A stretch of DNA of 64,000 nt from Enterococcus_K sp051713825. Lineage in GTDB: Bacteria; Bacillota; Bacilli; Lactobacillales; Enterococcaceae. Shown here piece by piece: positions 7,340 to 16,714 of this stretch. A model generated the notes under the pieces. The model had not been told where the DNA came from. It saw only the letters and a list, made by a program, of their open reading frames with translations, and did no database searches. The DNA is taken from positions 1,426,001-1,490,000 of the forward strand of contig NZ_JBIOQR010000001.1 of the NCBI RefSeq assembly GCF_051713825.1, in the 5' to 3' direction. Made by a program: the position numbers and the translations under genes. Numbering within the stretch: position 1 is the stretch's first letter; each line of letters begins with the position of its first letter.

Positions 7340-9098
7340 AGGCATTGGGAGGCTGCTGAAAAACACTCACAAAAAAACAGTGGAATTCTTCAAAAAAAAA
7401 GAATTTCACTGTTTTTTGTGTATTTTCATAATAATAAAGGGAATCTACCCTCTATTTCCCCGTATTTTCCTTTTCTAACTTGATAATTCGTTTCATATTA
7501 GCTAAAAACAGCGTACTCGCCCCTTGGATGGTCATCCCTAATAGACCACAGCTTTGTGCGGTTCCATAATTGTATCGACCTTTCAACTCCGCATTCTTAG
7601 CCTCTATTTTATACCGCTCTTTATAAAGCTCTTTAAATTCTTCGGTTTCCATATAATCCATATGAGCGATATGTGTATCTGACTTTATTTTTACTGAGAA
7701 AGTTTTTGTTTTCGCTCCATCAGTATAACAACCCTCGCGAAACGGACATCTTTTGCATTTTTCCACGTCAAAGAAATAGGCCTCTACACGCGAGTCTACT
7801 CCCTTTTTATCGCATTTACTTCCTGACTTTCTCTTTTTAATTGCCATGTGTCCTGCTAGGCAAACATACATTTCTGCATCTTTATTGTACGCGAATTTAT
7901 CCTTGTTTTTTCCATTCCCATGAGTGACTGACTTACTTAACTTCGATACTAGTTTCATTCCGTTTGCTTTTGCGTAATTCAAATTATCCGTCTCTGAATA
8001 CGCACCATCTCCAATAATTGCCTTGACTTCAATCCCTGCATGTTGGCTTTTTTCGACGAGTGTCTTCATTTCTTTGCCGTCAGGTTTTTCGCCACTGGTA
8101 ATCGTCGCGGCTGTAACGATTCGTTCAGGAGTTAAAGCAAGGTGTGTTTTGTAGCCAAAAAAAGCGGTGTCCGCCGTCTTATGCCCAACTTTTGCCTCTT
8201 GATCTTTAGAAAATTCAAACGCTCCCTCTGTTTCTTCGATGCCTTCTTTTAAGTAATTCATTCGCTCCATCACGGCTGTGCAGTTATCAAAACCACCCTC
8301 TGTTTCAATCACTTTTATCACTTCATTTGCATAGTGGAGGGTGTCTTCAAGGATCCCCGTATGTTCCTTTTTCTTTGGCATTTTTTCTTTCATTTGAGGG
8401 GCAACAGCATACACGGCTTTTCTTACTTCTTTCGCTCGTTTGATAATTTCTTCTCTTGGCGAAACGTGTTGGAACATGGCATTCGAGTGGGTAGAATCTT
8501 GAATTAATTTATTTTCCACTTCAATTACGCCTTTGTCCAAGGCGATTTCGACAGTTTTTGTGAGAAGTAAGTCCAATAGATTCGTATTTTTCAAGCGTAG
8601 GTGACGGAACTTAGAAAGTAAGCTAGGAGCCATAAATTCAGTTTCTTCTGGTTCATATTCTAGGAAGTATTTCATTTGCATATCCGTACGTAAACGAGCA
8701 ATCAAATCGCGGTCTGATAGCTTATACGAGGTTTTTAATAAGATTAGTTTAAAGAGGAGAATGGGGCATTCAGCTGGCCGACCAGCTGTTTCTGAATAAT
8801 TTTGTTTTACTTCAGCATAAATAAAAGAAAAATCAACCGTTTCATTGATTTGTCTCCAAAAATTATCCTTTTCAATCAAAATATCATATAAACCTGAATA
8901 CATGCCTACTTCTAAGCTCGTTTGACGTCCCTTATCTAGCATTTAAAACACTCCTTCCACTTCTTCTATTATACCAATAAATGGCTATACAATGGGTTTT
9001 TTATACAAAAAAAAAGAAAAATAGACGTTTTCTCAACCACTATTTTTCTTTATTTTTGTAAAATTGTCAGAGACTTTTTCAGCAGCCTCAGGCATTGG
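7340..9098 (-). mobile_element. IS1182-family insertion sequence with target duplication
   Basis: The element spans 7349-9089 (1741 bp). Its ends are inverted repeats, GAGGCTGCTGAAAAA at 7349-7363 and the complement at 9075-9089. Both sides carry the 9-bp duplicate AGGCATTGG (7340-7348 and 9090-9098). One transposase gene lies on the minus strand and fills most of it. A complete reading frame, intact ends and perfect target repeats indicate a recent, probably still mobile, insertion. Confidence 0.93.
7452..8942 (-). CDS. IS1182 family transposase
   Basis: A 496-residue transposase. The N-terminal domain has the GRPAECPILLFKLILLKTSY region typical of IS1182/IS5-group enzymes. It is followed by the DDE-type catalytic domain, including IIGDGAYSETDN (a catalytic Asp region) and a zinc-binding-like cluster in CKRCPFREGCY. 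The C-terminal part has NAELKGRYNYGTAQSCGL, the region expected to hold the last acidic catalytic residue. The frame is uninterrupted, so it is probably active. It lies inside inverted repeats that end 103 bp beyond its stop and 147 bp before its start. Confidence 0.95.
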   Translation of the reverse strand: MLDKGRQTSLEVGMYSGLYDILIEKDNFWRQINETVDFSFIYAEVKQNYSETAGRPAECPILLFKLILLKTSYKLSDRDLIARLRTDMQMKYFLEYEPEETEFMAPSLLSKFRHLRLKNTNLLDLLLTKTVEIALDKGVIEVENKLIQDSTHSNAMFQHVSPREEIIKRAKEVRKAVYAVAPQMKEKMPKKKEHTGILEDTLHYANEVIKVIETEGGFDNCTAVMERMNYLKEGIEETEGAFEFSKDQEAKVGHKTADTAFFGYKTHLALTPERIVTAATITSGEKPDGKEMKTLVEKSQHAGIEVKAIIGDGAYSETDNLNYAKANGMKLVSKLSKSVTHGNGKNKDKFAYNKDAEMYVCLAGHMAIKKRKSGSKCDKKGVDSRVEAYFFDVEKCKRCPFREGCYTDGAKTKTFSVKIKSDTHIAHMDYMETEEFKELYKERYKIEAKNAELKGRYNYGTAQSCGLLGMTIQGASTLFLANMKRIIKLEKENTGK

Positions 9099-9709
9099 CG
9101 GTTATACAAGGGATCAAAAAGATGCCAATCTCTAAAGGCGTGGCACATTTAAATACAATTGATCAACAATTGGAATTACTGTTCTATTATATAACAGAAA
9201 AGACAGATATTTCTAAAAAACCGGATGAGATTATTGAGGTGATTCGTAAAGAGTATAAACAGACCTTTTTTGAGGAGACTAGGAAACCCGTGAATGAGCT
9301 GGATAACTATTCATTCTTGTACCTATTGGACACAACAAACAAAAAACCTATTTGGGAAGTCAATATTTTAGAGATATTATTGAATTTTTCTGAGTTTGAA
9401 GAAGGGGAATCGTTTGATGATTGGAAGATTGTTTCTGAGTATTATCTTTATCTACAGAGTGCGGCTAGAAAGACTTATCGTGAAATGACTGCTGAGAATT
9501 TTAATGTAAATTACCCTAAATTATTTTTGATTGATACCAAGTGTCGTATATTTATTGACTCATTACGAATAAAAAAATTTTTTCACCTCTCTGAAATTGA
9601 ATATATATTGATGATTGAGCAGGAAGTCAAAGTGGTTTGTAAAGAAGTTTTTCTTATTGACTATTATGCTGAGAGTTCAAAGTATTCTTTTAGAAGACAG
9701 GTTGGATAA

Positions 9710-10248
9710 CAAAGAGCTTCCATTGTAGACTTGATTGGCTTTGACGTGACAGAAAAAAAGATAGGAGTTACCGAGAGTAGGCGAGTGAATACCATTAGAC
9801 ATACTAATAGTAGAAACAAGTTATAAGATTCGTTCATTCTCTCAAAAATAGCGATATAAACCGTCTACCATCCATTGTCTGCTATCTAATATATTTCAAC
9901 CGGATAAATAGGTATTATGGCTATTATAAAGAAATTAAAAGAATTCATCAGGAGACATTGACTAAAGAAAGTATCAAAGAACACCCATAAAAACTCGTTC
10001 ACATAGGGGTCAAACTTACAAATAGTTAATAAAGAAATACTAAATTAAACAAAAATCCGACATTTTTCTTTGAAAGACTGAAAAATACGGATTTTTTTTG
10101 ATTATTTTTCGGTCATACCCAAATAAAAATACTATTATACATTAGGGCAGTAAAATAAGCTGAAATGAAGTGAAGATAAATAGGGAAAAACTACGCCCAA
10201 CTAATTTAAGAAATTCTCTAGAAAGTTTTAGAGAAGCTGGAGGATACG
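9710..10248. other. Intergenic stretch with coding relics and a terminator
   Basis: No intact gene. Near 9890-9990 a short open frame (NRYYGYYKEIKRIHQETLTK) ends in TAA and may be the tail of a lost gene. AAAATCCG (about 10052) pairs with CGGATTTTTTTT (to about 10101), a probable terminator. AT-rich promoter-like DNA follows before the lipoprotein gene. Confidence 0.45.
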
Positions 10249-11331
10249 ATGAGTAGAAAATTTATAGTAAGTTTGATTACCTTAAGCGCAACAATCGTTT
10301 TGGGTGCTTGCGGATCAACAAAAGAGGAGAGCTCTAAAAAAAAGATGGAGTCTGCCGAGGCAAGTGTTGAGGTTAAGTCCGGGACTTATGTCCTGCAGGA
10401 TGGAGATTCTGTACCAGATAATGAAGGATACTTGGCTTTGAACTTATCAATAAAAAACAATACGAAAGATACTTTAGATATCATGTCAGATGATTTTAGT
10501 TTATATGATGAAGATGGAAACAAAATTTCAACTAAAGATATTTATTCAGAGGATGATTCCTTTAAAAATCTTGAGGCAACTACTCTATCTGGCGGAAAAA
10601 CAGTGAGTGGATATATGGTTTTTAATGTTGAAAAAGATAAAAAGTATGAGCTGCATTATTCACCGGTTTTAGATGAAAAGAAAACCAAGGATATCCAGTT
10701 AGCAATCGATTCATCAAAATATGAAGACCAAACTGCAGAGGCAAAAGAAGCAACCTCCGAATATATTGATCAAGTCTTTTTAAACAAAAAAGCAGATGGA
10801 ACAGAAAAAAAAGCGATTTTAGCAAATGATGTAAAAAAAGAGCATTCAGACTTTAATCAAGGTTTCATGGAAGATTTGAAAACGGAATTTGATTCAGATG
10901 TGCCAACAACTGTTGAATTAACCAAACTGGTTACGAGTTTCGAGCAAGCCAATCAAAAGAAAGCCAAGGTTACGTATCAAATCGCTTCAATGTTTCCACA
11001 TCAAGTGACGGTTAATGTAAAACCTGAAACTATCGATCTAGAAAAGATTGATACGGAATCGATTCTAGACAAATTTGTTGATGAAAATGAAGATAAATAT
11101 AATGACTATGATAAAGCCGAACAAGCGGCCACCAACTATTTGATTCAACAACTCCCAAGCAAATTTGCAAGTGCACAGGTTAGTACTTCTGACTATATGA
11201 GCAAGGACGGTTATAAAATTAAGCTAACCGAAAAAGATGGGAAATGGACGGTTGATTCATCTGATTCAACTGATAATTCCAATTACTCAGACTTGGTGAT
11301 GAGCTTTAAGGGTGGTTTAGGTGATTACTAA
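10249..11331 (+). CDS. DUF5105/DUF4352-type lipoprotein
   Basis: A 360-residue lipoprotein. The signal peptide ends in a clear lipobox, VLGAC (Cys at residue 21), so the protein is lipid-anchored outside the membrane. Residues about 40-150 form an immunoglobulin-like DUF4352 domain (GYLALNLSIKNNTKDTLDI, DFSLYDEDGNKI). Residues 150-350 resemble the DUF5105 tail found in Firmicute lipoproteins. A GGAGG site lies 6 bases before the ATG. Its function is unknown. It stands between the IS-broken gene and the large adhesin, each with its own gap, so an operon is doubtful. Confidence 0.8.
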   Translation: MSRKFIVSLITLSATIVLGACGSTKEESSKKKMESAEASVEVKSGTYVLQDGDSVPDNEGYLALNLSIKNNTKDTLDIMSDDFSLYDEDGNKISTKDIYSEDDSFKNLEATTLSGGKTVSGYMVFNVEKDKKYELHYSPVLDEKKTKDIQLAIDSSKYEDQTAEAKEATSEYIDQVFLNKKADGTEKKAILANDVKKEHSDFNQGFMEDLKTEFDSDVPTTVELTKLVTSFEQANQKKAKVTYQIASMFPHQVTVNVKPETIDLEKIDTESILDKFVDENEDKYNDYDKAEQAATNYLIQQLPSKFASAQVSTSDYMSKDGYKIKLTEKDGKWTVDSSDSTDNSNYSDLVMSFKGGLGDY

Positions 11332-11874
11332 AAATACACAGATGTAGGAATTAAGAAGAGTGAGATAAGCAATGCCACATTCTTAAACAATAGGTTTCAT
11401 TTCACTCCGAAGTTTTTTTTAAAACAAGAATTAGTTGATAAAAAATAAAAAAATAAAACAGCGTATTAATTGTTTTTACTTAAGACTGGTCGTAGACTGA
11501 TGGTGAAAACGGGTCTGTTGTTATTTTTTAACAGATGACTTTATATAGAGGTACCGATAAATGTGAAAGAAAAATCTATTAATTCAACTGAAAAGTCAGT
11601 ATCTAGAAAATGAGATATAACCTGGTAAACAAATGAGTAAGATCATTCATTTAAGAGAAGAAAGTTATATAGCAATCAGGGGAACGAAAAAAATACTTCG
11701 TAAAAATCCAGTCTTAATGTAAGACTTTCATATAAACCATTGTGGAATATGAGTGTAGGCATAGCAAAAAGTATCAAATCAAAAGTCTAATTTATTACTA
11801 TATGAATGGTTACATGAGGTGTTAAAGCATCCGTTCAAATGAGGCTTTAACAAATAAAAGCAGGAGGAATAACG
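11332..11874. other. Long 5' region of adhesin 1
   Basis: 543 bases without a gene. A weak hairpin (GAGTGA near 11355 with TCACTC near 11400, then a T-run) may end the lipoprotein transcript. The rest is AT-rich and probably holds the promoter and long leader of the adhesin gene, which would be the natural target of the Mga-like regulators. No operator could be defined by eye. Confidence 0.4.
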
Positions 11875-14800
11875 ATGAGGAAAAAATTAATCCAGTCATT
11901 TTATGTATTGGCTTCCATGATAATGGTGGTTGCTCAACTAGGGATTGTCAACGTATTTGCTGTAACTGACGATCCGATGACACCCAAAATTTCAATAAGC
12001 AATAACAAGGTAACCGAAGGAACAGAATTTTCAGTTGAGGTGACAGCACCTGAAGCTCAGCTTAGTCAAGTGGAGCTGATTTATGATTCTAGTATGGAAG
12101 AAGTGAGTCGCAAAGCTCTAGATAGTACACATAGCCAGATTATTTTAAAGGCGACGGTTGCTGGTGAATATGATATTTATGGTCAGACAGCAGGTGGTCA
12201 AACTAATACATTGCATGTTTCAGTAGTCAGTCAAGAAAGTTCTAGTACGACAGAGTCATCGGTTATAAGTAACCAAACTTCTGTCAGTGAAACAAGTGAG
12301 GTCGCGACAACCTCCTCAGAGAATGTGAACAGCAGTACGATAGAGACAAGTGAATCAACAGATGTCTCTTCAGATAAAACAAATCAAACATCTAGCACAG
12401 AAACAATGGATACAAAAGAAACAAGTGACAGTAGTAAGCCTGTAGTTAAAGAAAACAAAGACAAAGATGGTTCAACTGTCAATCCTCAAGCGGTCGGCGA
12501 TGACCCAGGAATTGTTCTTACAGCGCCTGACTCAATTACAACGAATCAAAATGTTGAATTAGATATTACTTTGCAAGGCTCAGCTGGAAAATTAAATGAA
12601 AATGGAACAATCCATGTAACTATTCCTAAAGAAATCGTTCGAAATGCAAGTAGCTTATCAGACCCAACGAACTATACGATTGGTGGACCATTCTCACTAG
12701 GCAATCCTATCTATACAGATGATGGGAAGGGTCATTATGTGGTAACTATCAATTATGAAGCAAACAAAATAGATCAATCTGAAGCATTTGGTGCCTTGGT
12801 AAAAATTCATTTCCAAGCACCTTTGATTCGAGAAGATATGCCAGACCAAACATTTTCAGCTGATATGACACAAGGGCGTGTTAAAAGTCATTCTGAGGAT
12901 AGCTCTGAAATAATTAAAACAGAACATAATGAAGGAATATTCTTTAAATGGTCTCCTAATAAACGAAAAGATATTGAGGGTGTAAATGCTGCGATTATGG
13001 ATCAAAATAATTCCTATCGGAATATCTTTGCTATTTCAGTCAATTACACACAACAAAATCTTCATAATGTCATTGTTAAAGATGTTTTTCCAGAAGGAAC
13101 GAGCTTGGCTGATTCAAATACCTACCAAGACGCTTCTGGTGATAGTTCAATACTTAAACATTTACGTGTACTAAAGGTGACATCAACTGATGTAGATGGG
13201 ACTCCAAACAGTTGGGTTTATGTAACAAAAGATTTTGCAAATAAGATAAAATTAGTGGACAATGGTTTTGAGGTTGACTTTGGTGATTTGACACCAGACG
13301 ATTCATACGAACTTGTTTATGGTCTTTCAGTGGATGAGGTGTTTACTGGAACCAAACAGAATGCTGCCACTTTAACAAGTGATGAGCATAATAAAGCTGC
13401 GCATGAAATAATCACATTAGATGATGATGAATTTCAAAATGTTACATTACTAAAAAATGTTGATCAACATGGATTGACTTCAACAGAAGGTTCATTAAAT
13501 TATACATTGGACTTACATGCAAAAGCAGGAACCGTTGCTAAAGGGACAAAGATTGAAGATCCATTAGTCTCTCTATTAACGAACCCCCACAATTTTATTT
13601 ATGATGCAACTCAAGTGACCGCACCGGTGTATGACCAAACAACAAATACGTTGAGTTATAAGCTTCTAAAAGATATGCAAGCGGGCGATCATGTAGTTGT
13701 GAAATTTGAAACTGAGATTGATAAAAATGGCGGACTTCAAGCTGGAGATAAAATCACGAATAAAGCCTCATTTGATTATAATGGCACCAATATTTATAGT
13801 AATGATGCCTCAACCGCATTCAAAAACAGCGTAATTTTAAGAAAAGTTGATAGTAAAACTGGGGAACCTTTAGCTGGGGCTGTCTTTGAGATTAAAGATG
13901 ATTCAGGAAAAGTTCTAAAATCAGTTACGACAAATGCAAAAGGGACAGTCGATGTCGGCCTATTAAAACCAGGAGAATATACTGCAGCAGAAGTTACTGC
14001 ACCAGCTGGCTATATTTTGGATACAACTCCTCAAAGTTTTAAAGTTGTTGTTGGTATGAATACTGCAATTTCCGTAAAATTTGAAGATACCTTGACTCCT
14101 GGTGGCGTAGAGTTAATGAAAAAAGATGCCAAAAGTGGGGAAGGCCTGCAAGGAGCTGTTTTTGAATTACAAAACGCAGGTGGAATCACTTTACAAAGTG
14201 GTTTAATTACAGATGCGTCAGGTCTGTTGACAATTAATGATTTGGAGCCTGGGGATTATCAATTGATAGAAACCCAAGCCCCAACAGGCTATGATTTGGA
14301 TGCAACACCTGTACCTTTTACTGTTGAAAAAGGACAGACAACTGTTGCTAAAGTTTCAATGACCAATAAGTTGACTCCTGGTGGGGTCGTCTTAACGAAA
14401 ACAGATGAAACAACCAAAGATGCTTTACAAGGAGCGGTCTTTGAATTACAAGATAAAGACGGAACAGCGCTACAAAGTGGTTTAACAACAGATGTTTCAG
14501 GAAAAATCGCAGTAGATGGTTTAGCACCTGGCGATTATCAATTTGTGGAAACGCAAGCTCCAACAGGCTATGATTTAGATAAAACACCGGTGACCTTCAC
14601 AATTGAAAAAGGTCAAACTCAAGCCGTTCAAGTCTCAATGACCAACAAACTAACTCCTGGTGGGGTTGTCCTAACAAAAACGGATGAAACGACCAAGGAT
14701 GCTTTACAAGGAGCGGTCTTTGAATTACAAGATAAAGCTGGCAAGGCTTTACAAAGTGGTTTAACAACAGATGTTTCAGGGAAAATCGCAGTAGATGGTT

Positions 14801-16206
14801 TAGCACCCGGAGACTATCAATTTGTCGAAACCCAAGCACCAGTCGGTTATGACTTAGACAAAACACCGGTCAAATTTACAATTGAAAAAGGACAAAAAGA
14901 AGTCGTCCAAGTCTCAATGACGAACAAACTAACTCCTGGTGGGGTTGTTCTAGTCAAAAAGGATGCAACAAGTGGCGAAGCTTTACAAGGAGCAGTTTTT
15001 GAATTACAAGATAAAGCTGGCAAAGCCCTACAAAGTGGTTTAACGACAGATGCCTCAGGGAAAATCGCGGTAGATGGTTTAGCACCTGGGGACTATCAAT
15101 TTGTTGAAATGCAAGCACCAACCGGTTATGATTTAGACGCAACACCAATCACCTTCACGATTGAAAAAGGTCAAACCCAAGCGGTTCAAGTCTCAATGAC
15201 CAACAAACTCACTCCTGGTGGGGTTGTGTTGACAAAAACAGATGCGACAAGTGGCGAAGCTTTACAAGGAGCAGTTTTTGAATTACAAGATAAAGCTGGC
15301 AAAGCCCTACAAAGTGGTTTAACAACAGATGTTTCAGGAAAAATTGCGGTAGATGGGCTAGCGCCTGGCGACTATCAATTTGTCGAAACCCAAGCGCCAA
15401 CAGGATACGATTTGGACAAAACACCAGTTGTATTCACTATCAAAAAGGGACAGACAGAAGCCGTTCAAGTATCCATGACCAATAGCAAGACAAAAGGTAG
15501 TGTGATTCTTCAGAAATACGACAAAAAAACAGGAAATGTCTTATCTGGAGCTGTCTTTGAATTGCAAGATGAAAATCATAAAGTTCTTCTAAGTGATTTG
15601 AAAACAGATCAATCTGGGAAAATCTCGGTTAAAGAAATGACACCTGGAACCTATTATTTTGTAGAAACAAAAGCACCTGAAGGATACAAAATCGATAAAA
15701 CACCAATTAAATTTGTTGTCAAAGGAAAAGAAGAAAGCACAACGGTTAAGATGGACAATGAAGGAAAAACACATGCATTGAAGGTAATTAAAAAAGATGT
15801 CGATAGCAAAGTTACTCTTAAGGGCGCTGTGTTTAGCTTGTTTGATAAAGACGGAAAAGAAATCAAATCAGGTTTAACAACTAATGAAGATGGTACGTTT
15901 TCAGTGGAAGATTTGGCAGTAGGTGCGTACTATTTGAAAGAAACAAAAGCGCCTAAAGGCTACAAATTGGATACTCGAAGCATTCCATTTAAGATTGCTG
16001 AGGATTCTGAATTAATCACATTAGATGTTTATAATGTGAAAGAAAAAGGAGCAAAACCATCTCTACCGAAAGATAATTCTCATTCGACGAAAACTTTACC
16101 AAAAACAGGAGAAAAACATTCAATTAGTATGAGTGTGGTTGGCGGAATTCTTCTTATAGTAGCATTAGGAATAGGTTATTATGTAAAAAGAAAAATTAGA
16201 AAATAA
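11875..16206 (+). CDS. LPXTG-anchored SpaA/Cna-B repeat adhesin 1
   Basis: 1443 residues. A signal peptide covers residues 1-29, then comes an Ig-like N-terminal domain and a Ser/Thr-rich linker (about 120-205). Next are isopeptide-type fimbrial adhesin domains (about 210-660), then eight SpaA/Cna-B domains to about 1390. The sorting motif LPKTG is at 1408-1412, followed by a hydrophobic helix and a KRKIRK tail. Each SpaA domain has the Lys of the LxKxD strand and the Glu of the VETxAP strand that normally form an intramolecular isopeptide bond. Five middle repeats are copies of a 279-bp unit. The protein should be covalently linked to peptidoglycan by a sortase. It is the probable target of the Mga-like regulator. 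Ligand unknown. Confidence 0.93.
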   Translation: MRKKLIQSFYVLASMIMVVAQLGIVNVFAVTDDPMTPKISISNNKVTEGTEFSVEVTAPEAQLSQVELIYDSSMEEVSRKALDSTHSQIILKATVAGEYDIYGQTAGGQTNTLHVSVVSQESSSTTESSVISNQTSVSETSEVATTSSENVNSSTIETSESTDVSSDKTNQTSSTETMDTKETSDSSKPVVKENKDKDGSTVNPQAVGDDPGIVLTAPDSITTNQNVELDITLQGSAGKLNENGTIHVTIPKEIVRNASSLSDPTNYTIGGPFSLGNPIYTDDGKGHYVVTINYEANKIDQSEAFGALVKIHFQAPLIREDMPDQTFSADMTQGRVKSHSEDSSEIIKTEHNEGIFFKWSPNKRKDIEGVNAAIMDQNNSYRNIFAISVNYTQQNLHNVIVKDVFPEGTSLADSNTYQDASGDSSILKHLRVLKVTSTDVDGTPNSWVYVTKDFANKIKLVDNGFEVDFGDLTPDDSYELVYGLSVDEVFTGTKQNAATLTSDEHNKAAHEIITLDDDEFQNVTLLKNVDQHGLTSTEGSLNYTLDLHAKAGTVAKGTKIEDPLVSLLTNPHNFIYDATQVTAPVYDQTTNTLSYKLLKDMQAGDHVVVKFETEIDKNGGLQAGDKITNKASFDYNGTNIYSNDASTAFKNSVILRKVDSKTGEPLAGAVFEIKDDSGKVLKSVTTNAKGTVDVGLLKPGEYTAAEVTAPAGYILDTTPQSFKVVVGMNTAISVKFEDTLTPGGVELMKKDAKSGEGLQGAVFELQNAGGITLQSGLITDASGLLTINDLEPGDYQLIETQAPTGYDLDATPVPFTVEKGQTTVAKVSMTNKLTPGGVVLTKTDETTKDALQGAVFELQDKDGTALQSGLTTDVSGKIAVDGLAPGDYQFVETQAPTGYDLDKTPVTFTIEKGQTQAVQVSMTNKLTPGGVVLTKTDETTKDALQGAVFELQDKAGKALQSGLTTDVSGKIAVDGLAPGDYQFVETQAPVGYDLDKTPVKFTIEKGQKEVVQVSMTNKLTPGGVVLVKKDATSGEALQGAVFELQDKAGKALQSGLTTDASGKIAVDGLAPGDYQFVEMQAPTGYDLDATPITFTIEKGQTQAVQVSMTNKLTPGGVVLTKTDATSGEALQGAVFELQDKAGKALQSGLTTDVSGKIAVDGLAPGDYQFVETQAPTGYDLDKTPVVFTIKKGQTEAVQVSMTNSKTKGSVILQKYDKKTGNVLSGAVFELQDENHKVLLSDLKTDQSGKISVKEMTPGTYYFVETKAPEGYKIDKTPIKFVVKGKEESTTVKMDNEGKTHALKVIKKDVDSKVTLKGAVFSLFDKDGKEIKSGLTTNEDGTFSVEDLAVGAYYLKETKAPKGYKLDTRSIPFKIAEDSELITLDVYNVKEKGAKPSLPKDNSHSTKTLPKTGEKHSISMSVVGGILLIVALGIGYYVKRKIRK
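14095..15489 (+). repeat. Five tandem 279-bp repeats inside adhesin 1
   Basis: The start sequence ACTCCTGGTGG recurs at 14095, 14374, 14653, 14932 and 15211, exactly 279 bp (93 codons) apart. The last four units are close to identical at the DNA level. The first and the domains outside are more diverged. This is a substrate for slipped-strand or homologous repeat-number change. Confidence 0.92.
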
Positions 16207-16224
16207 GAATACCAATATGAATTG

Positions 16225-16262
16225 AAAGGAGTCCTCTATCTTAAATGATAGGGGCTCTTTTC
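16225..16262 (+). terminator. Terminator after adhesin 1
   Basis: GAAAGGAGTCCTCTATC pairs imperfectly with GATAGGGGCTCTTTTC, followed by a short T-rich stretch. Confidence 0.65.
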
Positions 16263-16714
16263 AATTAAATACTATCAAGTGAAACACCTTAAGAATTGAG
16301 GAATCCGATCTCATCAATTTCTAAAGAAAAATCCAGGGAATGGTCGATCAATCGAAATAAAAAAGCTCATTACCGAGGCTGTCTTATTATAGGATATTTT
16401 TGACAAAATCTACCTAAAAGGGATTCAGCTACTTACTAAAAAAGGAGTGAAAAACTAAGAGCCTATGTTTTTTACCCATAGACTTTCGGGCCTAGCCAAA
16501 AACATAAAGTGGCAAAAATTCTACATATTTTTAATTTCATCAAAAAAAGAGAATTTTTAAGTCAAAAACAAAAAAATGTTCCCTTTAGAATGCTATAAAA
16601 TAAACTCGATAATGTTTTAAATAAGCGCTGAAATTTAAAGAAGCATTATATTTTATGCAGAGTGCTTTCGCGCCTATGATATGGGAAAGAGGTGTAGATA
16701 GGAGCAATGATTTT
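16263..16714. other. Intergenic region before the second Mga-like gene
   Basis: No gene seen. A small hairpin (CTATG near 16461 with CATAG near 16480) and A-rich tracts lie before a promoter-like AT-rich block (16590-16650). Presumably the promoter region of regulator 2. Confidence 0.4.

Larger units (their letters stand above)
7243..9709 (+). pseudogene. Unknown gene split by an IS1182-family element
   Basis: The 5' part starts at ATG 7243 (GGGGG site upstream; ATG 7237 is in frame but too close to it) and reads MSVTYYWNFTVEEIKEMTNE until the insertion at 7348. The 3' part resumes in the same frame after the right end of the element (from 9095) and runs to 9709. Removing the element and one copy of the 9-bp duplication restores a single frame of about 240 codons. 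The protein is charged, largely helical, without signal peptide or membrane helix. I do not recognise its family. It sits between the module 1 regulator pair and the lipoprotein/adhesin genes. The downstream half could only be expressed from a fortuitous start (TTG 9095). Confidence 0.8.

Noticed and set aside
14348..15424. Series of minus-strand open frames of 60-90 codons
   Set aside because: They recur with the 279-bp period and are antisense shadows of the SpaA repeats of adhesin 1.
14095..15489. Regular repeat spacing that might suggest a CRISPR array
   Set aside because: Units are 279 bp, in frame and coding; there are no short repeats with unique spacers.
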